Origin: Smithella sp.
GTDB taxonomy: Bacteria; Desulfobacterota; Syntrophia; Syntrophales; Smithellaceae
Assembly (NCBI GenBank): GCA_007244375.1
Contig: SCVW01000017.1
Span: forward strand, 41,537 to 105,536
Reading direction: 5' to 3'
Length of the DNA: 64,000 nucleotides
Both the position numbers and the translations under genes were made by a program. Under the pieces are notes generated by a model. It was not told the DNA's origin. It was given only the letters and a program-made list of their open reading frames with translations, and searched no databases. How positions within the stretch are numbered: position 1 is the first letter of the stretch; every line of letters begins with the position of its first letter. Positions 23,226-32,065 of this stretch are shown here, piece by piece.

Positions 23226-24122
23226 ATGCGTAAAATTAAACCCACAGAAGACAACAGGGCGGCGGATATCCTGATTGCGGCCGAGTCGGCATTATTTATA
23301 AGAGAATATGAAAGTAACTATTCCGCGGGCGAGAGCAAACCTAAAGATATCGGAATGCCGTTTCTTTTGCGCTCGCCTGAATCCAATACGGGCGCTCTTC
23401 TTATTCACGGACTGATGGCTGCGCCGGAGGAAGTAAGAGAGTGGGCGGAGTTTCTGCACGCAAAAGGTCTGACCGTTTATGTACCAAGGCTTGCCGGTCA
23501 CGGAACATCATCCAAAGATCTATCGACCCGCAACTATCATGACTGGCTTAATTCGGTTGATTGCGGTCACGCTATTCTGAGAAGATGCTGCAAAAAAATT
23601 CTGATAGCCGGTTTTTCTACCGGAGCAGGTCTTGCTCTGCAATCGGTTATCAGAAAACCCCATGATTTTGAAGCAGTAATAGCTGTCAGCGCTCCTCTCA
23701 AATTTAAAAGCTTTTCATCGAAGTTTGCTGAAACCTTGAATGTGTTCAATCGTTTCTGCAATTATTCCGGTGTGAGTAATCTCACAAAAGAATATGTAAA
23801 AAACGATGCGGATAATCCTCACATCAACTATCTGCTCTGTCCGGTCAGTGCCTTTGTTCAGGTTAAAAAACTGATGAAAGAAGTCCGTAAATCGCTTCCT
23901 GATATTAATATTCCGGCGCTGGTAATTCAGGCAACAAATGATCCTAAAGTAGCGCCTCAAAGTGGTCCCACGATATTCAAACTTCTTGGTACGGATAGAA
24001 AACATTTCGCATGGGTCGATTATAATATGCATGGAATCGTGCGCGGCAAAATCGCCAGCGATGTATTTAAAGAGGTTGAATCGTTCCTTAAGTCTTACAA
24101 TTTGATCAACTCCTGGTCCTGA
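23226..24122 (+). CDS. Alpha/beta hydrolase (carboxylesterase-like)
   Basis: The 298-residue protein has the alpha/beta hydrolase oxyanion motif LLIHGLMAAPEE, nucleophile elbow GFSTGAG, an acid residue in IQATNDPKV and His near MHGIV, which together form a catalytic triad. No signal peptide is seen. It resembles monoglyceride lipase/carboxylesterase-type enzymes. Directly behind the PAQR gene, it may take part in lipid turnover; this is inference from adjacency. Confidence 0.85.
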   Translation: MRKIKPTEDNRAADILIAAESALFIREYESNYSAGESKPKDIGMPFLLRSPESNTGALLIHGLMAAPEEVREWAEFLHAKGLTVYVPRLAGHGTSSKDLSTRNYHDWLNSVDCGHAILRRCCKKILIAGFSTGAGLALQSVIRKPHDFEAVIAVSAPLKFKSFSSKFAETLNVFNRFCNYSGVSNLTKEYVKNDADNPHINYLLCPVSAFVQVKKLMKEVRKSLPDINIPALVIQATNDPKVAPQSGPTIFKLLGTDRKHFAWVDYNMHGIVRGKIASDVFKEVESFLKSYNLINSWS

Positions 24123-24256
24123 TAAAAAGCTCTTAATTTTGAAGTACAAAAATATTTTTCAAAAACGTAAACGCTGTAACGTCTTGCTTTACATTAGGAA
24201 GATGAAGGTGTTTGTTCGATATTTGCCCTGTAAATCGTTATCTGTGAAAATAAAGC

Positions 24257-24285
24257 TTGACTATTATCTGTAATTGCCTTAGTAT
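24257..24285 (+). promoter_or_regulatory. Promoter of the cold-shock gene
   Basis: TTGACT (24257-24262) and TAGTAT (24280-24285) are 17 bp apart. A start near 24292 gives a 5' leader of ~163 nt, about the length of the regulated leader of E. coli cspA. Confidence 0.5.
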
Positions 24286-24363
24286 CACACCAACTTCGGA
24301 TATTTAGAAAAAAATATACGAAGGAAAGAGTTGAATTTAGACATTTTGAAGCACATAGGTTAG

Positions 24364-24397
24364 CCACCAGGTACTTTAGAGTCTTGGTGGTTTTTTT
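24364..24397 (+). terminator. Intrinsic-terminator hairpin inside the csp leader
   Basis: CCACCA (24364-24369) pairs with TGGTGG (24385-24390), with partial pairing between, and is followed by seven T. It lies between the predicted promoter and the cold-shock ORF, so it would either truncate the transcript or act as a switch. It might instead end a short independent RNA. Confidence 0.6.
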
Positions 24398-24454
24398 AGT
24401 TCTGTCATCGTGCTGATTCGACTTTTGAAAATTTATGAAAGGAGGATAAGCAAT

Positions 24455-24655
24455 ATGTCAGAAGGTACAGTAAAGTGGTTCAACGAACGTAAGGGCTTCG
24501 GCTTCATTGAGAATAATGAGGGTGGCGATGTTTTTGTGCATTTCAGCTCAATTCAGAATAACGGCTTCAAAACGTTAAATGAAGGCCAGCGCGTAAGTTT
24601 TGATGTTGCTCAGGGTAAGAAAGGCCAGGAAGCAACAAACGTCAAACCTATCTAG
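24455..24655 (+). CDS. cspA: Cold-shock domain protein
   Basis: The 66-residue protein is a single OB-fold cold-shock domain with RNP1 KGFGFI and RNP2 VFVHFS, starting [18 protein letters not shown]. It binds single-stranded nucleic acid and melts RNA structure. The start at 24455 is set by AAAGGAGG at 24438-24445; upstream ATG codons give a non-family extension. A strong terminator follows. The long leader with its own hairpin suggests post-transcriptional, possibly temperature-linked, control. Confidence 0.95.
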   Translation: MSEGTVKWFNERKGFGFIENNEGGDVFVHFSSIQNNGFKTLNEGQRVSFDVAQGKKGQEATNVKPI

Positions 24656-24680
24656 TTTGTGCTGGAAATTAAATAAATGG

Positions 24681-24720
24681 GCACTCCGAACATGAGAAAT
24701 CATGCCGGAGTGCTTTTTTT
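24681..24720 (+). terminator. Rho-independent terminator of csp
   Basis: GCACTCCG (24681-24688) pairs perfectly with CGGAGTGC (24706-24713), followed by seven T. Confidence 0.9.
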
Positions 24721-24856
24721 ATGCATGTTCCTGCCCGGATTAATAACTCTCATCTCCATTATAGATTTTAAATGGGAATCGTGATATAAAATAAAAAAGT
24801 AAAGTCAAGTATTATTCTTAATAATTCAAAAATATCTACATGGACGAGAAAACACA

Positions 24857-25135
24857 GTGAAACAAACAATTTTTGCATTGTGCGTATTTTTTACCATGAT
24901 AACTGCAGCCAATTCAGCAGAGATTTATAATTGTGTCGGCAAGGATGGGAAAATTTTCTTCACAGATAATCCTCCACAAGGTGCGAAATGCAAAAACTCA
25001 GAAGGAGAAGACGTAGATACAAGTCAACAACAGCAAACTGATGATGAAACTCAGCAAACCGGTAACAGTGACGAAAGTGAAAACCAGACAGGACAAGCTA
25101 AAAAATTAATAAAGATGCCTCGATTGGGTTACTAG
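24857..25135 (+). CDS. DUF4124-domain secreted protein (copy 2)
   Basis: Paralog of the product at 20407-20685 and of identical length (92 residues). The signal peptide ends near NSA-EIYNC, followed by the DUF4124 block CVGKDGKIFFTDNPPQGAKCKNSEGED, a Gln/Asp/Glu tail and terminal AKKLIKMPRLGY. The start codon is GTG where copy 1 has ATG. Upstream, ATAGATTTTAAATGGGAATCGTGATAT matches the region before copy 1 closely, so the duplicated block includes regulatory DNA. Function is unknown. Confidence 0.82.
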   Translation: MKQTIFALCVFFTMITAANSAEIYNCVGKDGKIFFTDNPPQGAKCKNSEGEDVDTSQQQQTDDETQQTGNSDESENQTGQAKKLIKMPRLGY

Positions 25136-25268
25136 TGATTTAATCGTACTGCTATGTCGTCATTCCAGCAGCGAAGCCCGGCGGGGAACCCTGGTGTATG
25201 AAACTGTGTCGCAATGCCATTACACCCATTAGCACCAAAATTAAAATCCCTGAGTCAAAAATCTTTAC

Positions 25269-25296
25269 TTGACGAATTTTATCTATAATATATAGA
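25269..25296 (+). promoter_or_regulatory. Promoter of the GGDEF-EAL gene
   Basis: TTGACG (25269-25274) and TATAGA (25291-25296) are 16 bp apart, ~50 bp upstream of the start codon at 25348. The preceding 25150-25230 contains only palindromic repeat debris. Confidence 0.5.
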
Positions 25297-25347
25297 TTAC
25301 AAACCATTATAGCTGATTTTCCGATTAAACTGGAAAGACGTTAATCT

Positions 25348-27633
25348 ATGTTTGGTGTGTTTCCAAAAGACGATCTCGACCAGACTTTGAGAATCAAACG
25401 CTTTCTCATGGCCTTCGGCGCGTATTTAATATGGAGTGCCATTTGCTTTATCGGTTATTCGCTGGAACTGACAACCGTGCCGTTAAGTATTTTAGTCGCC
25501 GGTGTTTCAGCAAGTTTTATCTTAAATATCATTCTTTATTCAATATTCAGAACAGGATTAAACAAAAATTTTAAAGATCCGAGCCTGACTCTTCTGCAGA
25601 TGGTAATAGCCACCTTCTGGATTATGGTGGTTGTATATTACGCCTATGAGGCCAGAAGCGGAGTTCTTCTGGTTTACATGGTTGTTCTTGTGTTCGGTTT
25701 TTTCAGATTGAGAATACGGCAGTTTCTTTTTCTGTCGGTGTTCGCATTTGTTAATTATTCCGCTGTTATTTTTTTACTTTACAAGACTCATCCCGAATAT
25801 ATCAATAAGAATGTGGAAATATTCAACATCGTGGTCCTCGCGTTTATTCTGCCATGGTTTGCTGTAATTGGAGGATATATTACCAACCTCAGAATCAGTA
25901 TTTCCAATGCTCTTGCTACCATCGAACGACTGACGAACAACATCAGAGATGTCATTTTCGTTTTGGATATGAATCTGGAATACACCTATGTCAGCCCTTC
26001 CGTAAAAAACCTGAGAGGATATGAACCGGAGGAGGTGATGAACCAGCTATTATACAATTCCTTTTCAAATTCCTCCCGGGATACGGCCATAAAAACATTG
26101 GCCGAGATGACAGTGATTGAGAAATCAGGGCATAAAAATTCGGTTGACCGGACGCTGCAGTTGGAAGTTACACGCAAAGACGGAAGTACCGTGTGGACGG
26201 AAACGAAGTTTTCTTTTGTTAAAGATAAAAATAAACGAACGGTTGGTATTCTGGGTGTGAGCCGGGATATTACAGAGCGCAAACGCGCCGAAGAGCGGAT
26301 TCAGTATCTGGCCACACATGATGTTCTGACAGGATTACCCAACCGCATGATGTTCAGTCAACTTTTGAATCAGGCAATCGAGTCTGCAAGACGTCATGAA
26401 CGGCAATTTGCCATCTTGTTCATCGATCTGGATCGATTCAAGATTATCAACGATACCATGGGGCACGATGCCGGCGACGAACTGTTAAAAGATATGGCCA
26501 AACGTTTCAGACAATCACTCAGAGCGGTTGATATTGTGGGCCGTCCACAGGAAAGAAATGATGTTGTCGGCCGTCTCGGTGGAGATGAATTTATTGTTCT
26601 GATTGAAGAAGTAAGCGATTTAAATCAGGTTGCAGTCGTAGCCCAAAGAGTGCTCAGTATGGCCATGAAACCGATGGTTATTCTGGGTGAAGAATGCCGC
26701 GTAACAGCCAGTATCGGTATCAGTGTATACCCCACTGATGGAGAAGATGAGCAAACCCTGATGAGGAATGCGGACATGGCCATGTACTTTGCCAAAGAAG
26801 AAGGCAAAAATAACTTCCAGTTTTATTCCCAAAATACTCAATCGCAGGCATTTGAACGCCTTACTATCGAAACAAACTTGCGTAAAGCACTGGAGCGTAA
26901 CGAACTGTATTTAGAATATCAGGCCAAAATGGATTTAAAAACCAGAGCGATCACGGGTGTGGAAGCCTTGCTGCGCTGGAAGAATCCTATCCTTGGTTCG
27001 GTAACCCCTACGCAGTTTATTCCGGTAGCCGAAGAAACAGGAATGATTGTATCCATCGGCAGATGGGTAATGAAGACCGCCTGCGCCCAAAATGTCGCAT
27101 GGCAACGCCAGGGCCTGCCGCCCGTCAGTGTGGCGGTAAATTTATCGCTTCGTCAACTGATGGATGATAAACTTTTGGAAGATATTAAAACAGTGTTGGA
27201 TGATACCGGCATGGCGCCGAACCTTCTTGAAATTGAAATTACTGAAAGCATGGTAATGTACAAGCCTGAGCGCCTGATTGAAGTGCTGACCAAAATAAAG
27301 AACATTGGCGTGCGGCTGGCTCTCGATGATTTCGGTACAGGTTATTCTTCTCTGGCCCATATCAAGCAATTTCCTATCGACACACTCAAGGTGGACAGGT
27401 CGTTCATCCGCAACCTTTCACAAAATTCCGAAGATAAAGCGATTATCGAAGCAATCATTGCCATGGGCAAGACGCTTAGCCTTAATGTTGTTGCCGAAGG
27501 CGTGGAAACGATGGCTCAGGATGAATTCCTTCGGGAACATATTTGTGACGAAATGCAGGGTTATTATTTCAGCAAACCTGTCGCAGCCGATCAGTTTGCC
27601 GATCTGCTGCGCAAGAACAACACATCTTTGTAA
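25348..27633 (+). CDS. Membrane GGDEF-EAL protein with PAS sensor
   Basis: The 761-residue signalling protein has about six N-terminal TM helices (~20-180), a PAS domain (~190-315, with NIRDVIFVLDMNLEYTYVSPSV), GGDEF (~320-490, active-site motif GGDEF intact in VVGRLGGDEFIVLIEE) and EAL (~505-755, EALLRW with downstream NLS, EITES and DDFGTGYSSL). Both catalytic motifs are intact, so synthesis and breakdown of cyclic di-GMP are both possible. The ligand of the sensor part is unknown. It is transcribed alone. Confidence 0.92.
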   Translation: MFGVFPKDDLDQTLRIKRFLMAFGAYLIWSAICFIGYSLELTTVPLSILVAGVSASFILNIILYSIFRTGLNKNFKDPSLTLLQMVIATFWIMVVVYYAYEARSGVLLVYMVVLVFGFFRLRIRQFLFLSVFAFVNYSAVIFLLYKTHPEYINKNVEIFNIVVLAFILPWFAVIGGYITNLRISISNALATIERLTNNIRDVIFVLDMNLEYTYVSPSVKNLRGYEPEEVMNQLLYNSFSNSSRDTAIKTLAEMTVIEKSGHKNSVDRTLQLEVTRKDGSTVWTETKFSFVKDKNKRTVGILGVSRDITERKRAEERIQYLATHDVLTGLPNRMMFSQLLNQAIESARRHERQFAILFIDLDRFKIINDTMGHDAGDELLKDMAKRFRQSLRAVDIVGRPQERNDVVGRLGGDEFIVLIEEVSDLNQVAVVAQRVLSMAMKPMVILGEECRVTASIGISVYPTDGEDEQTLMRNADMAMYFAKEEGKNNFQFYSQNTQSQAFERLTIETNLRKALERNELYLEYQAKMDLKTRAITGVEALLRWKNPILGSVTPTQFIPVAEETGMIVSIGRWVMKTACAQNVAWQRQGLPPVSVAVNLSLRQLMDDKLLEDIKTVLDDTGMAPNLLEIEITESMVMYKPERLIEVLTKIKNIGVRLALDDFGTGYSSLAHIKQFPIDTLKVDRSFIRNLSQNSEDKAIIEAIIAMGKTLSLNVVAEGVETMAQDEFLREHICDEMQGYYFSKPVAADQFADLLRKNNTSL

Positions 27634-27645
27634 AAACTTTTGTCA

Positions 27646-27725
27646 TACCGGCAGAGAACCCCGGAGAATGCCTGGGAAGGCGGGCTATATTGCCCTTCAG
27701 AGTGAATCCAGTATCTTTCTTAACT
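27646..27725. repeat. Palindromic repeat debris after the GGDEF-EAL gene
   Basis: GTCATACCGGC...CCCCGG and GAATCCAGTATC are pieces of the common 'GTCATACCGG ... TATCCAG' extragenic repeats. No gene was recognised in this interval. Confidence 0.35.
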
Positions 27726-27739
27726 GCTTATGTAGTTAG

Positions 27740-28159
27740 CTATTTCGGGCATGGTCCTATATATTTTCCCGTGATCTTGCTTGCCATTTTCATTTCCGGC
27801 TGTCTTTTCATTTTAACTGTTGTAGTGGATGTGCCGTTCATGGAATTTTCTGTGAACGTTGTTTTTCCCGATGTCTTTGTTATTCCCTCTTTACCTTTGC
27901 ATTCAACAGTATAGCTCACCGTATCGCCGCTGATTTTTTGACTTGTGTTTTTGCATTCATAGTTTTTATCTTTGTTCTTGAGAGCCGCATCATTTTTGGT
28001 AATGCATTGACGAAAAGTGGTAGGCGGCATTGAATAAGGCATTCCTTTCATTTCAACCTGTGTCGTGATTTCCCATAATCCCTCTTTGAACTGTGCCCAT
28101 GCACCTATGGTCCAAAGCATGGATAAAAGCACAACAACAATGATCAAAGTTTTTTTCAT
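27740..28159 (-). CDS. DUF3617 periplasmic protein
   Basis: The 139-residue protein has a signal peptide (residues 1-22, cleavage after AWA) and a DUF3617 body: FKEGLWEITTQVEMKGMPYSMPPTTFRQCI at the start, VSYTVECKGKEG, then the KMKRQPEMKMASKITGKYIGPC end. Four Cys may form two disulfides. It is a periplasmic protein of unknown role, common in Deltaproteobacteria and beta/gamma groups. AAAGGAGATAT lies ahead of the start. Confidence 0.85.
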   Translation of the reverse strand: MKKTLIIVVVLLSMLWTIGAWAQFKEGLWEITTQVEMKGMPYSMPPTTFRQCITKNDAALKNKDKNYECKNTSQKISGDTVSYTVECKGKEGITKTSGKTTFTENSMNGTSTTTVKMKRQPEMKMASKITGKYIGPCPK

Positions 28160-28388
28160 GAGTAATATCTCCTTTCTGTTTTTTTACTTGGTAGACTCTA
28201 CTTATCATAATTTCTCTGAAAGTTCAGTTATGATTGATAATCGGCTATATTTTAGCTGAAACAATAGATGACTTTAATTGATCTCAGAGCTTTGGTTAAA
28301 TGTTTTATTGCATGCAAGTTGTTTAAATAATTTTATATGTGAAAAGGCAGGTTTAAAATAAAATTATAAATGGCGGTTCATGATTTAT

Positions 28389-28426
28389 AGATGCCGCGTG
28401 ATGCCTATTGGCATCTCGCGGCATCT
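28389..28426. repeat. Strong two-stage hairpin downstream of the channel gene
   Basis: AGATGCCGCG pairs with CGCGGCATCT, and inside it GATGCC pairs with GGCATC across a TATT loop, with a T-T mismatch between stages: 16 bp of stem in 38 nt. It lies 12 bp past the stop of the minus-strand gene at 28439 and lacks a T-run on either side, so Rho-independent termination is not certain. Confidence 0.65.
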
Positions 28427-28438
28427 AGTTGTTCATTA

Positions 28439-29914
28439 TTAAATTTTATCGTTATCAGAATTGAACTTGGCTAACCAGTTTTCCATCAGTTTACCGGCTG
28501 CTTCGCGGCCTCCCAGGCCGAAAGATAATGCCACCGCTACAGCAATTGCACCTAGTGTAAGGCCAAAGGCTAGATTGACAATATCATCGGCAATACCCAT
28601 GGCGCGCAAACCCAATGCTAATACCAGGCCTAAAATTGCAAAGCGTCCAATGCGTGCCAATCCTTTGGTATTGGGGCCGCTGGCTTTGTCCATAGCTTCA
28701 TAGGCAAGATTTGCCAGCCAGAAGCCGACGATAAGAATAATAGAACCAAGCAGTACATCACCGCCGAATCGGATAAAAGTATCCACTATATCGCTGATGT
28801 GTATGAACCCGAGTTGGTTTGCTGCTTCAATAGTGGCAAACAACATGGCAAAAAACAAAACAACGTAACCGACAAAAACCGATGCTGTGGTTTTCTTAAA
28901 CACTGAGGCAAGTCCTGCGTGTTGAGGTAGCTTGTCAAATCCTACTGCGCCGAGTAAACTGGAAAGGAGGCGGGTAGCAAAAGAAGCGACAAGCCAGGTG
29001 ATGATAAGGATAAGACCTGCTGCGACGATATGTGGTACCGCTTCAAAAAACATGCTCAGCATATCCGTTGCCGGTTTGGAAATGGCCTCTATTTTGAGTG
29101 CATCAAGTGCGGCAATAAGTGCCGGAAGGAATACGAATATAAAAACCAGTAAACCGGCTGTGTTGGATAATTTCACGGCTTCGGTCAGACCGGCTTGCTG
29201 ACCTATTTTGTCAGTTCCGGCAGTGCGCAATAGGTTGGTGGTGAGATTGCGGAGCACAGTAGCTAAAATCCAACCTACGCCACCGATAACAAATGCGGCT
29301 ACAGCGTTGGGTAAAAAATTAAGTACTTTTGTAATCATTTCGCGAAATGGTTCCATAAGTCCATCCATTTGCAGCGCACTTAATATGGCAGGTACAAATA
29401 GAAGAATTATTAACCAGAAAAGCGCTTGGCTTAAACCTTCACTGATAGGTGCCATACCTGCATGTTCCGAGAGTTTTTCATCAAGGGTAGTTTTGGAAAG
29501 AGCTTTGGTGATTATTTTACGCACTATACTTGCCAGTAGCCACGCTATCAATGCTAGTATCAAACCAGCCAACAAGCGTGGAATGTATTCAAGCAGTTTT
29601 GTCAAGAGTGCGGCGAAAGGAGCGGAAACGAAACCTAAATCAAGTAAGTTAAAAACAGCTGTCAGTGCGAAAAGAAGTACAAACCAGAAAAAGCCCACGC
29701 CCACAGCTTTTTCAATATCTACTGTCTGACCGGTCAGTTGAGTGAAACGTGCGTTAATATTCATAAAGCTCAATCCTTTACGAATCGCAGCACGCACTAA
29801 CAATGCAATAATCCAACCTAGTGCCAATATGGCCAACGCTCCCAGCAATGCGGGAATATGACTACCTAGTCCCGACTGTATAGCATTCCACATTGTCGTC
29901 ATTTCTGAACTCAT
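28439..29914 (-). CDS. Mechanosensitive-channel-like membrane protein with repeated TM helices, lacking the MscS beta domain
   Basis: The 491-residue protein has repeated pairs of hydrophobic helices of the conserved TM_helix type (IPRLLAGLILALIAWLLASIVRKI, LPNAVAAFVIGGVGWILATVLRN, VPHIVAAGLILIITWLVASFATR, and so on), each followed by ...LPQHAGLA-like loops. Four or five copies are visible. The end GLTLGAIAVAVALSFGLGGREAAGKLMENWL resembles the pore helix TM3 of MscS, after which the protein stops, so the cytoplasmic beta and cage domains are absent. A stretch-gated or scaffolding role is inferred. AGGAGGGACGAG precedes the start. Confidence 0.8.
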   Translation of the reverse strand: MSSEMTTMWNAIQSGLGSHIPALLGALAILALGWIIALLVRAAIRKGLSFMNINARFTQLTGQTVDIEKAVGVGFFWFVLLFALTAVFNLLDLGFVSAPFAALLTKLLEYIPRLLAGLILALIAWLLASIVRKIITKALSKTTLDEKLSEHAGMAPISEGLSQALFWLIILLFVPAILSALQMDGLMEPFREMITKVLNFLPNAVAAFVIGGVGWILATVLRNLTTNLLRTAGTDKIGQQAGLTEAVKLSNTAGLLVFIFVFLPALIAALDALKIEAISKPATDMLSMFFEAVPHIVAAGLILIITWLVASFATRLLSSLLGAVGFDKLPQHAGLASVFKKTTASVFVGYVVLFFAMLFATIEAANQLGFIHISDIVDTFIRFGGDVLLGSIILIVGFWLANLAYEAMDKASGPNTKGLARIGRFAILGLVLALGLRAMGIADDIVNLAFGLTLGAIAVAVALSFGLGGREAAGKLMENWLAKFNSDNDKI

Positions 29915-30616
29915 ACTCGTCCCTCCTTTTAATTGATTTTTTTAACGTTTATCCTTCTTTAAAAAACACATTTTAAGCTGCTAAAAAATATGTTGTTAAA
30001 TTAAAGCCAATAGTAAACTTGTGCTAGGGCGAAATAATCTCAGAATGTAAGATGAGTTATTCGAGAGAGGAGAGTTTCTTCGATAAGCTAATATTTAATT
30101 TTATAACCGTATGTTGTTGTTTGTGTGTTTCATATTTGCAACATTCCCCTTTTATTAAATTTAATTTTTTAAAAAAGCAAAAAGATTAGTTTGCTTTTAC
30201 CCGGAAACGTTACAGTATTTCAAATAACATTATTTATAATTTCTCATAATTTATAAAATGAATCAAGTATTTTTCAATCCCGATATAGCGGTGTTGGATG
30301 ATTTTACTTGTAAATTAAGTTCACTTTGTTTCTGAATTTTTTTCTTATTGCTATTTAATCTTTAATGAGCCTTGATTTTTTAAAACGTAGTGCCCGAAAA
30401 ATCTTAGAGAGAATTATCCCGTCACTCTCAGGCAACAGGGACAAAATTCATTTCGTTTTTTTAATCAAGCTATAATTCGACCAACTGGTTTCAGCGCATT
30501 TTTACCTGAATCTTGGACGTCCATATCTCTTTTCGCTTCGCGTCGGGGATAGTTCAACTATCAAGTTTCAGTGCTCTTTGCTTTTAGAACTTGTGTTTCA
30601 CTATCAGCGGGTTTTA
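29915..30616. other. Long AT-rich intergenic region
   Basis: These ~700 bp have no supportable ORF. Two features were noted: a glycine-aptamer-like motif near 30393-30434, and a ~48-bp segment (30547-30600) that resembles 32771-32818. Both adjacent genes are on the minus strand, so the interval contains the promoter of the channel gene near 29915. Confidence 0.6.
30364..30434 (+). promoter_or_regulatory. Degenerate glycine-riboswitch-like sequence
   Basis: CTCTCAGGCAACAGGGAC (30425-30442 region) is close to the 3' conserved strand of glycine aptamers (CTCTCAGGCAAAAGGAC), and a GCCCGAA lies upstream as in the aptamer core. The rest is poorly matched and no gene follows on the plus strand, so this is a remnant or a coincidence. 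Confidence 0.2.
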
Positions 30617-31075
30617 TTATGTGAACTTCAGCACCTTTGGTTTTACGAGCTTTTCGAAGTCCTGATAAGACATCTTAAATAGTTCCAAATGGGCGCCGGC
30701 GTTGAAAGCAATTTCTTTATCGTAGGCCAGATGCTTGTCCACGTAGACGTCCATCCCGTACAGGTTGCCGAAAGGTGGCATAAATCCAATCTCACAATCC
30801 GGGAACTTATCCTTGAATTGTTCTTCAGAAGCGAGTTCTATTTTCTTGGCGCCTGTTTCTTTCTGAAAATAGTCAAAATCGATAGAATAGTTGGCGGAGA
30901 GCACTGCCATGGCCATAGTACCGTCAATGTTGACTATGACAGTCTTGGCCAGTTCCTTTCCAGGAATGTGAGCAGTATGGGCAATTTCCTGTGCCGTAAA
31001 AGCAGGTGAGTGTATAATTTTTACGTATTTAACTTTTTGACTGTCCAGAAACTCTTTTAATTTTTTTGATGGCAT
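30617..31075 (-). CDS. YbaK/ProX-type aminoacyl-tRNA deacylase
   Basis: The 152-residue single-domain editing protein opens SKKLKEFLDSQKVKYVKIIHSPAFTAQEIAHTAHIPGKELAKTVIV (with the catalytic-type Lys in the KTVIV block), followed by GFMPPFGNLYGMDVYVD and FNAGAHLELFKMSYQDFEKLV. This is the YbaK/EbsC fold that hydrolyses mischarged tRNA (for example Cys- or Ala-tRNAPro). The start at 31075 has AAAGGAGG eight bases upstream; an ATG at 31129 gives an unlikely 18-residue extension. Confidence 0.88.
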   Translation of the reverse strand: MPSKKLKEFLDSQKVKYVKIIHSPAFTAQEIAHTAHIPGKELAKTVIVNIDGTMAMAVLSANYSIDFDYFQKETGAKKIELASEEQFKDKFPDCEIGFMPPFGNLYGMDVYVDKHLAYDKEIAFNAGAHLELFKMSYQDFEKLVKPKVLKFT

Positions 31076-31249
31076 AATGGGCCTCCTTTCGCTTTTGTTA
31101 GTGTGATTTAGATTGTTTCCTTGATTCACCTTGTCAAAAGATCTGGGGGCAAAGATTTCCGTACTGAAAAAATTATATTTTTATATTAAACATTCTACGT
31201 CTAAAGTTCAAGTCTAAAATAAACAGATTTAAATTTAAAATATTATTGA

Positions 31250-31936
31250 TTATTCGCCTTCTGCCAGTTGCTCCAGCATTTCGTAATCCAAAATGGTTAT
31301 TACACGTCCCATTGTGGAGATAATGCCATCATTGGCCATTTTTCTGAGGGCGCGGGAAAGGGCTTCCGGTGTTGCTCCAAGAATTTTGGCCAGTTCCCGT
31401 TGTGAAATGGTCAACTTCACGGTTGTGTTATTATCCACTTTGTTTTTCGTTGATTCAAGACGTAGAAAAGATGCCAGCCTTCCGGGAATTTCTTTCAAAG
31501 CAAGCGATTCGATTAGTTCCATTGAATTTTTCAGGCGCCGGGAAAGTATTTGTATTATGTTGAATAAAAGCACGGGTTCCTGTTTTGCTATTTTCTCAAC
31601 GACTGTCCCGGGAATCAGAAGCACCGCTGAATCTTCGATGGCCATTGCGGAAGCGGGAAATGAATCCGTCGCGAATGCGGTGCAAAGGCCGAAAGGATCG
31701 CCGGGTTCCAGTAGTTGGAGTGTCTGTTCCTTTCCGTCTATCGAACTTCTGTAAAGTTTTAACTGGCCGGAAATGACCACATAAAAAGAACGAATGGGGT
31801 CGGACTCTCCGATAACCATTTCGCCGGGTTTAAACTTTTTATAGATTGCCTGTTGCGTGAGTTCTTTAATTTTTTCTGCAGAGAGGCCCTGAAAGAGTCC
31901 GATACCTTTTATTTGTTTGTTTATATCCACGTACAA
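31250..31936 (-). CDS. Crp/Fnr-family transcriptional regulator
   Basis: The 228-residue protein has an N-terminal cyclic-nucleotide-binding-like domain (~12-130), a dimer helix and a C-terminal winged helix (SQRELAKILGATPEALSRALRKM). The recognition helix carries the E-x-x-S-R pattern known to read TTGAT-N4-ATCAA. The FNR iron-sulfur cysteine cluster is absent, so it is more like DNR/NnrR-type or another sensor. A TTGAC-N4-ATCAA box lies just upstream of its start, indicating autoregulation, and faces the divergent trxA. The signal is unknown; redox or nitric oxide stress is inferred from context. Confidence 0.88.
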   Translation of the reverse strand: MYVDINKQIKGIGLFQGLSAEKIKELTQQAIYKKFKPGEMVIGESDPIRSFYVVISGQLKLYRSSIDGKEQTLQLLEPGDPFGLCTAFATDSFPASAMAIEDSAVLLIPGTVVEKIAKQEPVLLFNIIQILSRRLKNSMELIESLALKEIPGRLASFLRLESTKNKVDNNTTVKLTISQRELAKILGATPEALSRALRKMANDGIISTMGRVITILDYEMLEQLAEGE

Positions 31937-31951
31937 AAAAGTATTCCTGTG

Positions 31952-31990
31952 TTGACTTAGATCAATGAAATATTAATTTTATTGTATATT
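31952..31990 (+). promoter_or_regulatory. FNR-type box and promoter between crp-like gene and trxA
   Basis: TTGAC-TTAG-ATCAA at 31952-31965 differs by one base from the FNR/DNR consensus. A -10-like TATATT (31985-31990) follows, placing the box centre about 39-41 bp upstream of the likely trxA start, the usual class II activation position. On the other strand it covers the regulator's own promoter region. Confidence 0.65.
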
Positions 31991-32065
31991 AATAAAATAA
32001 AAAAGTGTTTTTTTTTACCACAGAATTGAAAGAGAAACAAAATATTTGTTTAAGGAGGAAGTAAA

